In this document: piece after piece, positions 52,761 to 61,541 of the stretch
How the letters are laid out: the number at the start of each line of letters is the position of its first letter
Numbering within the stretch: the first letter of the stretch is position 1
Assembly (NCBI RefSeq): GCF_035510375.1
Contig: NZ_DATKHG010000023.1
DNA length: 64,000 nt
Source of the DNA: Paenibacillus_I sp035510375
Lineage (GTDB): Bacteria; Bacillota; Bacilli; Paenibacillales; Paenibacillaceae
Reading direction: 5' to 3' (one strand)
Program-made: the position numbers and the translations under genes
Notes under the pieces: generated by a model
Seen by the model: only the letters and a program-made list of their open reading frames with translations
What the model was told of the DNA's origin: nothing
Database searches by the model: none

Positions 52761-52946
52761 ATGCGAAAACGTTACGAATGCAAGCTGGAAACGGAAGGAT
52801 ATCGTCTTAACGTCACGGTATTCGCGGAGAACGAATCGACGGTTGAACGATTGGCGCTGCGACGAGCGGCAGAGCTGTTCCGGCAAACGTTTGGCAAGGA
52901 AAAGAAAACAAGCGATTTCGTCGTTGTTTCGGTAAAGGAAAAGTAG
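52761..52946 (+). CDS. Small protein of unknown function
   Basis: 61 residues from ATG 52761 (GGAGG six bases upstream): KRYECKLETEGYRLNVTVFA, then STVERLALRRAAELFRQTF. A small beta-beta-beta-helix layout; no family recognised. Confidence 0.5.
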   Translation: MRKRYECKLETEGYRLNVTVFAENESTVERLALRRAAELFRQTFGKEKKTSDFVVVSVKEK

Positions 52947-52986
52947 AAGATGGATTTACCCTATGTTAGGAAAGGAGTAGAACCCG

Positions 52987-53280
52987 ATGATTAAAATGCT
53001 TGTGTTCAGTGAGTGCGAACATGAAGGCGACCTGGAAACGTATGTTTGGGAAGTTGTCAATAGCGGCGGACAAGTAATTGGAAAAAGTCGGGATACGTGA
53101 CGCCGAACGGGAACGATTGAAATCGCCGTCAACAATGAGCGTGATTATGATTGTTTTTTGGACAATTTTAAAAGCAAGAGTTCCGTTCCTATTCCTTTTT
53201 GCGAAACAAAGGATAGCGACCTAATAATGAAGGGCAATAGCCTTATGTTAAGACAGAAGGAAAGCGAGGGAGGGGGAAAA
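52987..53280 (+). pseudogene. Paralogue of the 28,086 gene, interrupted by an in-frame TGA
   Basis: ATG 52987 follows GGAAAGGAG and encodes FSECEHEGDLETYVWEV and GGQVIGKSRDT, then TGA at 53098. The same frame continues with GTIEIAVNNERDYDCFLDNF and VPIPFC, which matches the intact copy at 28086 with identical spacing (GRELDAAAEKG against GKSRDT-stop-RRTG). One nonsense mutation is enough to explain it. The frame then runs on into the recombinase gene, and the tract after the conserved Cys is not conserved in the intact copy. Confidence 0.7.
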
Positions 53281-54300
53281 ATGAGCAGCAACGTCGTTCC
53301 TATTTTCAATGAGAAAAATCCCTTCAAAAAGCAGAAGCGTCGAAAAAACGCAATTGCAGACATGCAATCGTACAGAGGGCCCGAGAGCACGTTGTCTTGG
53401 GAGGAAGCGGTCGGGCTTTTTATCCAGGCCAAACGTACGGAGACCGCTTCCGCTCGGACGGTAGAGTATGAGCAGGAGAACTTGGATAGCTATCGCAAAA
53501 TGATGAAAGAGCAAGGGATTGAGCCGCAGGTGGAGGGCTTGTCGGTTGACTTTCTGCGCAAGCATTTTGTCGCCTATATGGTGGATGAGAAGGAGTACGC
53601 GCTGAATACGATTAACAATCGGATTAAAACAATCAAGCGCTTCTTTGCTTTCTTGCATCGGGAAGGCTGGATTCTGCAAAATCCGTCGGAGCATTTAAAA
53701 ATCCGTAGCGGTCAGCGGCCTGTCATTTATTCGTTTACCGAGGAACAGGTCATTGCGTTGCTGGACCAGCCTGATCAGACTACGTTTACCGGATACCGGG
53801 ATTACTGCATGCTGTATCTGATGCTGGATACCGGCCTTCGCTTGGGCGAAGTGTTGAATCTCAAAATCAATCAGGCGGATCTCAAACAGTGTTATTTGCT
53901 CGGAGTCTTGGGGAAAAGCAAACGGCCGCGCGATGTTCCGTTTTGCGACGATGTCCGAAAGGTGCTTCTAAAATATTTGAAAGTCCGTGGAGAAATGCCG
54001 GAATCCGCCTTATTCGTAACGGTGGATGGGGTTCCTTTGAGCGGGCGAACGTTCCAGGAAACGTTGAAAGCGTATGGTGAGAAGGCGGGCATTGAAGGCG
54101 TTCGGGTCAGCCCGCATACGCTGCGCCACACCTTTGCGAAGATGTATATCCTCAATGGCGGCGATCCGTACAGCTTGCAGGAAATATTGGGCCATACGAC
54201 GCAGGATATGGTGAAGGTATACGTAAACCTGTGGAAGCCGGAGAAGAAGCTGCAGCATACGAAGGCTTCGCCGATGCGGAATTTGAGGCGGAAGAAATGA
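53281..54300 (+). CDS. Tyrosine recombinase / integrase (XerD-like)
   Basis: About 339 residues: an N-terminal SAM-like core-binding domain (EAVGLFIQAKRTETASARTVEYEQENLDSYRK in pieces) and the C-terminal catalytic domain with the active-site Arg in LDTGLRLGEVL, Lys region, HTLRHTFAKM and a Tyr in the last helix (VKVYVNLW). ATG 53281 follows a strong GAGGGAGGGGG; the longer frame from 53158 is the broken paralogue read through. Lying at the right end of the element, it is most likely the integrase; a relaxase-like role as in TcpM of clostridial plasmids is a possibility. Confidence 0.88.
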   Translation: MSSNVVPIFNEKNPFKKQKRRKNAIADMQSYRGPESTLSWEEAVGLFIQAKRTETASARTVEYEQENLDSYRKMMKEQGIEPQVEGLSVDFLRKHFVAYMVDEKEYALNTINNRIKTIKRFFAFLHREGWILQNPSEHLKIRSGQRPVIYSFTEEQVIALLDQPDQTTFTGYRDYCMLYLMLDTGLRLGEVLNLKINQADLKQCYLLGVLGKSKRPRDVPFCDDVRKVLLKYLKVRGEMPESALFVTVDGVPLSGRTFQETLKAYGEKAGIEGVRVSPHTLRHTFAKMYILNGGDPYSLQEILGHTTQDMVKVYVNLWKPEKKLQHTKASPMRNLRRKK

Positions 54301-54467
54301 AAGGTCGATTAATTTTGCATCAATCATTACTTTTCATCTTGCTGTGTAAGGATAAAAACCAGCGCAGCAAGCTGAAATAGTTGGTCCACAGTAATAAGCG
54401 GCATATCGTTATTGTCAAGTGGAAAACGCTTGATGACTAGACTGTTCGAGATCACATTCCTCTGTAC
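54301..54467. other. Gap between integrase and restriction island
   Basis: The right attachment site may lie here. TCAAG and CTTGA at 54415-54433 form a short inverted repeat close to the next promoter, a possible operator. No tRNA is present. Confidence 0.35.
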
Positions 54468-54496
54468 TTGACAAATCTAATGAAAAGGTAAATAAT
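54468..54496 (+). promoter_or_regulatory. Promoter of the restriction island
   Basis: A perfect TTGACA, 17 bases and AATAAT. Transcription would start about 54503, which rules out ATG 54503 as a normal start and supports ATG 54530. Confidence 0.65.
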
Positions 54497-54529
54497 ACGA
54501 TTATGGAAAATGGAGGTGGACACGGATAC

Positions 54530-55228
54530 ATGAACCAACGCGCAGCCGCTATTATTGAGGATTGTCGGCTTACGGACAGTCAACGAACAACAATTCTTTC
54601 CGGCATTGCAGAAGGCAAGCGAGTATTTTCTGAAACGATGGAGGGCATGCCAAAAACTTTGACGAAAACTTACACATCCAGATTTTTGTATGAGTTAGTC
54701 AATACTCATGTTGAAGAAGCGGTTTTGAAAAATCCGCATTTAAATTTGAGCGCCGAACATCGGAAAGCTGGCTTCTATCCATATGTCGTAGTTCGGGATA
54801 CGGTGAGAAATATTGCCGCGCTTGTATTGCCGATTCCCAGCAACAAAGAGTTCGAGCCTTGTTTATTCAGGGGCGACTTTGCTATAACCAACATTGATCG
54901 ACTGATGGCAATGGGGGTAACGGAAGAAGAATTGGACATAGATATCGATTATCAGCCGTCTTTGCCTTTCGGAATAGAGCATCTTCCATTTGGCCTCATT
55001 GTAAGTTACGATCGGGAAAAGGATCTGGTTTACGAAGGAGCGCTTCAACCCAGTCAAGAGGAGTGGCTCTTTAACGAGGATGTGACAGACAAGGCGGCTG
55101 TCAGCGGAGGAAATGTTGTTTCGTTTCCACGACAGGTCTACGATGATACAGACATCTCCATCGGGCTTTCGCAAACGGCGTTGCAAGAAAGCGAGAGGGG
55201 TTTAGATACAAAGAATAATCTTGTTTAA
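54530..55228 (+). CDS. Restriction-island protein of unknown function
   Basis: About 232 residues with helical start (AAAIIEDCRLTDSQRTTIL), a beta-rich middle with GFYPYVVVRDTVRNIAALVLP and a DYQPSLPFG region, and a low-complexity end. GGAGGTG precedes ATG 54530 and the promoter position agrees. It precedes the XRE/ImmA gene by 17 bases, so it belongs to the same operon. I do not recognise a named family. Confidence 0.6.
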   Translation: MNQRAAAIIEDCRLTDSQRTTILSGIAEGKRVFSETMEGMPKTLTKTYTSRFLYELVNTHVEEAVLKNPHLNLSAEHRKAGFYPYVVVRDTVRNIAALVLPIPSNKEFEPCLFRGDFAITNIDRLMAMGVTEEELDIDIDYQPSLPFGIEHLPFGLIVSYDREKDLVYEGALQPSQEEWLFNEDVTDKAAVSGGNVVSFPRQVYDDTDISIGLSQTALQESERGLDTKNNLV

Positions 55229-55245
55229 GGAGCCTATGGCATGCT

Positions 55246-56376
55246 ATGGATGAACGCGGCTTTAATCCAAAACGTCTAAGAGAGGCAAGAATGGTTCGCG
55301 AATTGAGCATAGCGGAACTTGCGGATAAAATTGGCGTGAGCAAACAAGCGATTTCGCAGTTCGAACTTGGCGAGAGCGTTCCAAAAGCCGAGAATATGAT
55401 GGCTATTATTAATGCGCTTCGTTTTCCGAAAAGCTTCTTTTACGGAGACAGCGAACAAAATGTGGGGAATACTTTTTTCAGGGCAAATGCGACCGCCACG
55501 AAAAAAAGCCGAGAAATGCAGTTGAACAAATCGTATCTGGCAGGATATATATTCGACTACTTGAGCAAATATATTGATTTTCCTAAGCTCAACTTGCCGG
55601 ACGCCAAAGAATTCAGCAATTGCGATTGGGACGCGATTTCTATTGAGAAATTGGCGCAATTGACCAGAGAACATTGGGGACTGGGCGATAAGCCCATAAC
55701 AAACATCGTCAATTTGCTTGAACGCAACGGCATCATGGTTTTCTCTATCCATATGGATAGCGAGAAAATCGATGCTTTTTGTCAGCATCGAAAAGGACGC
55801 CCCTTTATTTTTTTAGGCGACGACAAACAATCTGCGGTTCGGCGTCAACTGGATGGCGCTCACGAACTTGGACATCGTTTGATGCATGAAGATGTGAATA
55901 ATGATCTTCTTTCCAGAGAAGAGTTTAAAAAGATTGAAGAGCAGGCGAATCGCTTTGCGTCTGCCTTTTTATTGCCTGCCGAGGCATTTGCCAAAACGGT
56001 GACTTCAACGTCGTTGCTTCATTTTGTGGAGTTGAAAAAATACTGGAAAGTATCGATCGCCGCGATCATATATAGATGCAAAGATTTGGGGTTAATTACG
56101 GAAAGCAAGTACACTTCGTTGTTTAAACAAATGTCCATGAAACGAATGAGAGTGAAGGAACCGTTAGATGATGTGATTCCGGTGCCGGAACCCGTTGTAT
56201 TACGAAAAAGCATACAAATGCTGCTCGATAAGAATGTAAAGAATGAGCTCCAAATCATCCATGAGAGCGGGGTCCCGCAAGAATATGCGGAGATGTTATG
56301 CAATCTTGATGTCGGAGCTTTAAATGTTAAAGACCCGGAAGCGACTGTTAAATTGGCTGTGAACCCTTTTAACTGA
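55246..56376 (+). CDS. XRE-type HTH plus ImmA/IrrE metallopeptidase protein
   Basis: 376 residues. The N-terminal 60 residues are a helix-turn-helix (LSIAELADKIGVSKQAISQFELGES in pieces). Residues 160-260 form an ImmA/IrrE-type zinc peptidase with GAHELGHRLMHED (HExxH-like) and QANRFASAFLLP. Such proteins cleave or derepress their cognate repressors and often control mobile elements or restriction genes. TAAGGAG lies upstream of ATG 55246, at an unusually long distance. Confidence 0.85.
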   Translation: MDERGFNPKRLREARMVRELSIAELADKIGVSKQAISQFELGESVPKAENMMAIINALRFPKSFFYGDSEQNVGNTFFRANATATKKSREMQLNKSYLAGYIFDYLSKYIDFPKLNLPDAKEFSNCDWDAISIEKLAQLTREHWGLGDKPITNIVNLLERNGIMVFSIHMDSEKIDAFCQHRKGRPFIFLGDDKQSAVRRQLDGAHELGHRLMHEDVNNDLLSREEFKKIEEQANRFASAFLLPAEAFAKTVTSTSLLHFVELKKYWKVSIAAIIYRCKDLGLITESKYTSLFKQMSMKRMRVKEPLDDVIPVPEPVVLRKSIQMLLDKNVKNELQIIHESGVPQEYAEMLCNLDVGALNVKDPEATVKLAVNPFN

Positions 56377-56411
56377 TCAACGATGATGGAAATGTAAAAT
56401 GAGAAATTAGG

Positions 56412-56837
56412 ATGTCGGTTAAAGTGGATTCTTTTGACAAGGAAAAACGCAGCGAAATCATGAAAGCGGTTCGGTCGAGCGACACCAAACTGGAGAAGCG
56501 ATTGGCTCAGGAATTGTGGAGGAACGGCATTCGCTATCGCAAAAATGTGAAAGACCTCATGGGCAAGCCTGACTTTGCCATAAAAAAATACAAAGTGGTT
56601 ATCTTTGTGGATTCCTGTTTCTGGCATGGATGTCCTGAACATTGCAGAATTCCGCAAAGCAATACGGAGTATTGGGTCTCAAAAATTAACCGAAACATGG
56701 AACGCGACAAACAGATCACGCAGCATTATATCAATAATAATTGGACGATCATTCGTATTTGGGAACATGAAATGAAGACAAGCTTTAAGGAAACGTTGGA
56801 TCAGGTCCTGAAAGCGATAAAGGGGAAAATGAAATGA
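56412..56837 (+). CDS. vsr: Very short patch repair endonuclease
   Basis: 141 residues, the normal Vsr length. Motifs: FDKEKRSEIMKAVRSSDTKLE, YRKNVKDLMGKPDFAI (catalytic Asp), FVDSCFWHGCPEHC with zinc-binding Cys and His, and the C-terminal NWTIIRIWEHEM. Vsr nicks at T:G mismatches that arise from deamination of 5-methylcytosine made by the next gene. The stop overlaps the methyltransferase start (ATGA). Confidence 0.92.
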   Translation: MSVKVDSFDKEKRSEIMKAVRSSDTKLEKRLAQELWRNGIRYRKNVKDLMGKPDFAIKKYKVVIFVDSCFWHGCPEHCRIPQSNTEYWVSKINRNMERDKQITQHYINNNWTIIRIWEHEMKTSFKETLDQVLKAIKGKMK

Positions 56838-58045
56838 CATCTCCAGCAAAACTGAGTTACTATGAATTTTTTGCCGGCGTTGGGATGGCCAGGGAAGGAT
56901 TGGAAAACGATTGGCGTTGTATCTGGGCTAATGATTTCGATCCCAAAAAGGCAGAGACATATACGAGAAATTTCGGAGACGCCGAGTTGGTTGTCGTAGA
57001 TATTTCTCGTATTCGGCACAGCGATTTGCCTGAAGGGGCTGCTTTGGCTTGGGCGTCGTTTCCTTGCCAGGACCTGTCGCTGGCCGGAAACGGCGGAGGC
57101 ATTACAGCGGGAAGAAGCGGGACGTTCTGGGCATTATGGAACATCATGAAGGATATGACAAACCAGCGGCCGCCGATCATCGTCTTGGAAAATGTAGTAG
57201 GCCTTTTGAAGCCGGATAATTTTACAGCGCTATGCGAAGCGCTTGCCTCGCTGGGACTCCAGTACGGTGCGCTGCTGATGGATGCAAAGCGGTTTTTGCC
57301 GCAATCAAGACCAAGAGTCTTTGTTGTGGCGGTGGATGCAAGGCTGGATTGCCGCGAGTTCTACTCGTTGCAAATGCCGGAAAGCGTATGGATTAATGAA
57401 TCAGTGCGCAATGCGTATAACGCCTTGCCGGAATCATTAAAAGCAAGGTGGAGATGGTGGAACCTTCCAGGCTACACTGGCGAAGTTCAAAGCGTAGATC
57501 AGATTATTGAGGATAATCCGGTCGGGGTCGAATGGAACTCTGATGAAGAGACTGAGCGACTGCTTGCTATGATGACAGATATTAATCGCCGCAAAGTGAA
57601 TGAGCGGTTGCATTTAGAGAAGCGATCCATTGGATTTTTATATAAGAGAACCCGAAACGGTCAGCAAAGAGCCGAGGTCCGATTTGACGGAATTGCCGGT
57701 TGTTTAAGGACTCCTAAAGGGGGTTCTAGCCGCCAAAGCGTTGTTATCATTGAGAACGGCGAGGTTCGCACCCGGCTGCTCTCTCCAAGAGAGCTTGCCA
57801 GACTGATGGGAATGCCGGAACGATTTGTTTTGCCGAACGAATATAATGACGCGTATATGGCAATGGGAGACGGGATTGCCGTTCCTTGCGTCTCTTGGCT
57901 GTCTGAAATGTTGTTAGCTCCTTTGGCTAGAAGCATCCTCCAGGCAGAACCATCCCCTGCTTGCGGCGTTTCAGAAATCATTGAAGTGCATTTGAGAAAC
58001 TCGGAAGATATGGCGAGACGATGGGGGAATATAGTCAATGCCTGA
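56834..58045 (+). CDS. DNA (cytosine-5) methyltransferase of the restriction island
   Basis: 403 residues with motif I EFFAGVGMA, motif IV ASFPCQDLS (catalytic Cys), motif VI VLENVVGLL, motif VIII RPRVFVVAV and motif X MAMGDGIAVP. It is a second C5 methylase in the window, of a different branch from that at 28.8 kb. Its overlap with Vsr upstream and with a DUF4928-like gene downstream shows a single operon. Confidence 0.92.
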   Translation: MTSPAKLSYYEFFAGVGMAREGLENDWRCIWANDFDPKKAETYTRNFGDAELVVVDISRIRHSDLPEGAALAWASFPCQDLSLAGNGGGITAGRSGTFWALWNIMKDMTNQRPPIIVLENVVGLLKPDNFTALCEALASLGLQYGALLMDAKRFLPQSRPRVFVVAVDARLDCREFYSLQMPESVWINESVRNAYNALPESLKARWRWWNLPGYTGEVQSVDQIIEDNPVGVEWNSDEETERLLAMMTDINRRKVNERLHLEKRSIGFLYKRTRNGQQRAEVRFDGIAGCLRTPKGGSSRQSVVIIENGEVRTRLLSPRELARLMGMPERFVLPNEYNDAYMAMGDGIAVPCVSWLSEMLLAPLARSILQAEPSPACGVSEIIEVHLRNSEDMARRWGNIVNA

Positions 58046-58979
58046 AGCATTGTTGCAAAAATCCATAGATATTCTTAGGCAATGGTACGAGGTCGAAGAG
58101 CCGGAACGATATGTGGTATGCGCCGGATTAGCCGTGCTGGAAATTGCTAGAGATACTTTCCCTCTTCAGCAATCGGACTACATAACCGCAAAAAATCAAG
58201 TGAAAACTAGCGGAGCGTTAATCAAGAAAATTCTGGAACGCTATGGCGAAACAAGAAAGTATGCAGCGGAGGGCGGGCGAACGACAAGAGGCACTCGAAC
58301 GGCTGCTGAAAAATTTGTGACAATACTGAATTCAGATTTCGCCGAGCTGCAAGATATGGATGTCGATCAAAAACGGTCGATTATCGATCATATGCAAGGA
58401 TGGCTTGTCGAACGAGTCAAAGAATATTTTAATCGCAAAAGAATTGAGATTGAAATTCTGCTCGCCAAGCCGTCTTATCAAATTATCTCCGATATCTTGG
58501 CCGCGGCGGAGGAGAGGAAGCTTACAGGAGCGGTTGCGCAACATCTTGTTGGCGCCAAGCTCTCCATTCGCTTTCCGCATCTTGAGATAGAGAACTATTC
58601 GTATACAACAGCCGATCAGCAACTGGGCAGACCCGGGGATTTTCTAATCAACGACACGGTATTTCACGTTACGGTTGCTCCAATGCCCGCGGTCATCGGC
58701 AAATGCGAAAGCAATATTCGCCAAGGCTATCGGGCGATTCTGCTTGTACCCGAAACGAAAACGATGGCGGCAAAGCAAATGGCTGAAACCTTGAACGTCA
58801 CTCAAATAGGGATTTTCTCCATCGAGACTTTTGTTGGTCAAAACATTGAGGAGATTAGCCAGTATGAGAAAAATGAACTGACGCAAGGTTTCTTGAATTT
58901 GCTTCGAAAGTACAACGAAAGAGTGGCTGCTGTGGAAACGGATCTTTCTATGCAGATCGAGATACCGGAGAATTTATAG
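58038..58979 (+). CDS. DUF4928-type protein, probable restriction endonuclease
   Basis: 313 residues. The N-terminal half is helical (ALLQKSIDILRQWYEVEEPER). The C-terminal half has a nuclease-like core: RPGDFLINDTVFHVTVAP, then RAILLVPETKTM. The family is regularly found next to Vsr and C5 methylase genes and is thought to be the restriction partner. The acidic and basic residues of the expected D/ExK site are less clear than usual. ATG 58038 overlaps the methylase gene by 8 bases. Confidence 0.72.
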   Translation: MPEALLQKSIDILRQWYEVEEPERYVVCAGLAVLEIARDTFPLQQSDYITAKNQVKTSGALIKKILERYGETRKYAAEGGRTTRGTRTAAEKFVTILNSDFAELQDMDVDQKRSIIDHMQGWLVERVKEYFNRKRIEIEILLAKPSYQIISDILAAAEERKLTGAVAQHLVGAKLSIRFPHLEIENYSYTTADQQLGRPGDFLINDTVFHVTVAPMPAVIGKCESNIRQGYRAILLVPETKTMAAKQMAETLNVTQIGIFSIETFVGQNIEEISQYEKNELTQGFLNLLRKYNERVAAVETDLSMQIEIPENL

Positions 58980-58984
58980 TAACA

Positions 58985-59013
58985 TTTTATAAAATTTCAC
59001 GAGCGTTGCATAA
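58985..59013 (+). repeat. Left copy of an imperfect inverted repeat flanking the IS4-type element
   Basis: TTTTATAAAATTTC then ACGAGCGTTGCATAA. The right copy lies at 60361-60391. The pair brackets the IS4-type remnant and may be the ends of an older, larger element. Confidence 0.45.
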
Positions 59014-59092
59014 AACTCATGCGAATTAATTATCTAACTATTCTGAATGAATCTTCGTAGGTAAGAATCAAAAACCAGAACACCTAACTAAA

Positions 59093-60276
59093 AGGTAGCT
59101 CTGTCCATTTGGAAAAATTATACACTTACTGCACATAACGACTGGTCGACGAGATTATCTTCTCTTCTGCCTTCCTCTGGATGTTCGTTGTGACTGGTAC
59201 AACATGTGGGTCATCCATTCTCGGTGGTCTTTCCAAAGGAGGATGATCAGGAAGCGACTGATCTGTAGAAGGCTGTGTCTCGTCTGTATCTCCATTTTGA
59301 TCAACAAGAGTAAACAATACGCAATAAGAGCAATCAAAATCTGATTATGTACGGCTTTATCCGAAGTACCGTAAAAGGTTTTGATTTTCACATGCTGTTT
59401 CAACCACTTGAAAAACAATTCAATCTTCCATCTGGAACGATAGATTTCACCAATCTCTTCTGCATCCAGATCGAAGCGATTGGTTACAATTCGAATCGGG
59501 TTTCCTTCTGAATCAACGGTTTCAATCCAGGATAGGGCTGTTCTCCTTAACCCGAAAAGAATAAAGTTGGCGAATGTCGGCATTCTTTTTCAATCGTGAA
59601 GCGAAAAAAACGCCTTGATCACAGTAGTCATCAAACTTCTGGTAATCAACGTAACCACGATCGAAGACGTACATGGCTCCCTTTTCATCAATCAGAACAT
59701 CCATTTGAGTACGGTCATTCGATTTCGCTGAAGTAATCACCACTTTTTCTGGATACACATCTTGCTGATTCGCAAATACAAGCCGCAGATGAATTTTGAT
59801 ACCCGCCTTTGATTGGCGAAATGATGCCCACTTATACTTGCTTAAACACAGGGAAACCGTTGTGGAATCAATGATTTTATACGTTTTCTTATCCTGGCAC
59901 GACGCAGACGCGGTGTGAATCTGGCAAACCAAATCCATGAAAATCTCGGCAAGTAACTCAGGGTCAACCTGATTATTTTTTCGAGAAAGTTGCGCTGGAC
60001 TGATCGACGTAAAACCAACTTCACGTTGAAATGTTTCTTCCAGAAGGTCAATCGAAATCGCATGTAGGCTCTCTTTCTGCCGTAATTGTGCGTACAGGAA
60101 TAAAAGCAAATAGGCTTTTGTCGTTAGCTTTTTGGTGTACTTGTCCTGTTTGATTTCCTCTACTCGTTGCTGAAGTTTTACGATATTAATCGGTGCAATG
60201 TATTTACCAAATGACGAAAATAAGGTATCCTTGTCCATGGATTAATCCTTTCGGTGGATTTGGACAGGAACTACCT
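59093..60276 (-). mobile_element. Decayed IS4-family (DUF4372-type) insertion sequence
   Basis: Ends read AGGTAGCTCTGTCC on the left and, on the minus strand, AGGTAGTTCCTGTCC on the right, an imperfect terminal inverted repeat. No target duplication was seen. The transposase is frameshifted, so the copy is inactive. Confidence 0.7.
59155..60238 (-). pseudogene. IS4-family transposase, disrupted
   Basis: Reading from 60238: an N-terminal DUF4372-like part (FGKYIAPINIVKLQQ), then DDE residues in KIIDSTTVSL and AMYVFDRGYVDYQKF, stopping at 59522. The C-terminal part resumes in another frame with IVTNRFDLDAEEIGEIYRSRWKIELFFKW, which holds the conserved YREK-like box. About 20 residues normally found between PILD and ETVDSEG are missing, so a deletion at about 59520 caused the frameshift. 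Confidence 0.75.
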
Positions 60277-60739
60277 GACCTTTCCATTGTAAAGGATTTT
60301 TTTATGCCATGAACATTTGAATACTGAATGTTATGTGTATTATGAATGTTACGAAATGATTAATGCAACGCTAGTGATAAAATTTATAAAATTGTTAAGC
60401 TTGTGGATTAGTATAAGGGTGTAAATGAAATCCTTTGCTGGGATTGCTTCCTGGCAAAGGGTTTTAGTATTTTGGCAATAATCATAGGCGCAATGAACTA
60501 TAGATGTGTCGAGAAAGCAGGGGAATTGGAAAAAATGTAGAATTATAAGAACACGTGCATTTGAATTGATAGCAACGAGTGAGGGAATTAGCTGGCGAAA
60601 AACTTTTGGAACTGGGCTCACCATAAAGTGTAGAGTACTGTAATTACCTTGAAAATACTATAGTAATATGTATCTGAACAAGAAGCCGTAACTTTAGTCA
60701 TATTTAGTTTCTGTTGAGCACCGAGGAGGTATGGAAGGG
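60277..60739. other. AT-rich gap upstream of the ABC-3C-type locus
   Basis: Contains the right copy of the inverted repeat (60361-60391) and a hairpin CCTTTGC/GCAAAGG followed by GTTTTAG at 60432-60465. No gene. Base composition is clearly lower in G+C than the conjugative element. Confidence 0.45.
60361..60391 (-). repeat. Right copy of the imperfect inverted repeat
   Basis: TTAATGCAACGCT then AGTGATAAAATTTATAAAA, complementary to the left copy at 58985-59013 except for a few mismatches and one-base gaps. Confidence 0.45.
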
Positions 60740-61441
60740 TTGAGAGCATGGGATGGGTTGGAATGGCAAAAACATGTTCAGTTACTTTTAAAACGCCACT
60801 ATGGCCCAGAATCTTATCAAGATATACCAGACAAGCATGTTGGGGATTATGGCTTAGAAGGTTTCTCACCTAGGGATTGTGTAGCATTTCAGTGTTATGC
60901 AGCCGACGAACCATTATCTACCGAAGAACTATACAGGAAACAGCGGAGTAAAATATCTGCAGATATAAAAAAATTCATTACTAATAAAGATGACCTCATG
61001 AGTATTCTTGGGGATGTAAAAATCAAGAGCTGGGTTTTAGTCGTTCCGAGACATGAAAGTGCTTTATTGATAAAGCATGCCGATAAAAAAGCATCGGAGG
61101 TCAGGGATGCAAAACTTCCATACGTTGATGACAATTTCAGAATAATGATTGCAACAGAAGATAACTTTGCTGTAGAGGCGGCTACGCTTCGGCAAAACGA
61201 TTTAGCGATAATTGAAATTAATGGGAATGTGAAAGATAACGAACTTGAACAATGGGTCGCCAAACAGAAAGGCGATCTGATCCTAAACCTAGAGCGTAAG
61301 ATTGGCAAAATCCCGCATATACGTTCGGGAAAGAAAGAATTTGTTTTTCGTGATGAAATGATCAAAAGATATATTGAGGGACAAAATATTATCAAGAGTC
61401 TACACGATAATTATCCAGATGTCTACAACTCATTATTAAAG
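60740..61441 (+). pseudogene. 5' part of an ABC-3C-type effector gene, split by an insertion sequence
   Basis: TTG 60740 lies 8 bases after GAGGAGGT. The first 60 residues show a restriction-nuclease-like core, GDYGLEGF then AFQCYA, where the acidic and QxK-type residues of the Mrr-like fold are expected. The frame continues, NPDV-type helices to LLK, and is cut at 61441 by the IS. Removing the IS and one target copy joins it in frame to 63088, giving an uninterrupted protein of about 308 residues. The locus has the gene order of three-component ABC systems (effector, middle component, ABC ATPase). Confidence 0.7.
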
Positions 61442-61541
61442 CTTCAATTCGTAATTTGAAAACGATGCTGCGAGTGCATCAGTAGTAGGCCTTTATTGCA
61501 ACAATCCTACAGTTGCTTTGAAGTTGCGCGAACAAGTGCGG

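Noticed and set aside
51943..53100. Stop-codon reassignment (TGA read as an amino acid) to explain two in-frame TGA codons
   Set aside because: Many genes in the window end properly in TGA, including overlapping ATGA junctions, so simple mutations are far more likely.
53158..53280. Longer N-terminus of the recombinase
   Set aside because: It is the tail of the broken small gene in the same frame; the strong ribosome-binding site lies at 53281.
16302..54500. Direct repeats that could be att sites of the element
   Set aside because: Comparing 16,302-16,700 with 54,301-54,530 by eye gave only chance matches under 10 bases, and no tRNA gene is present.
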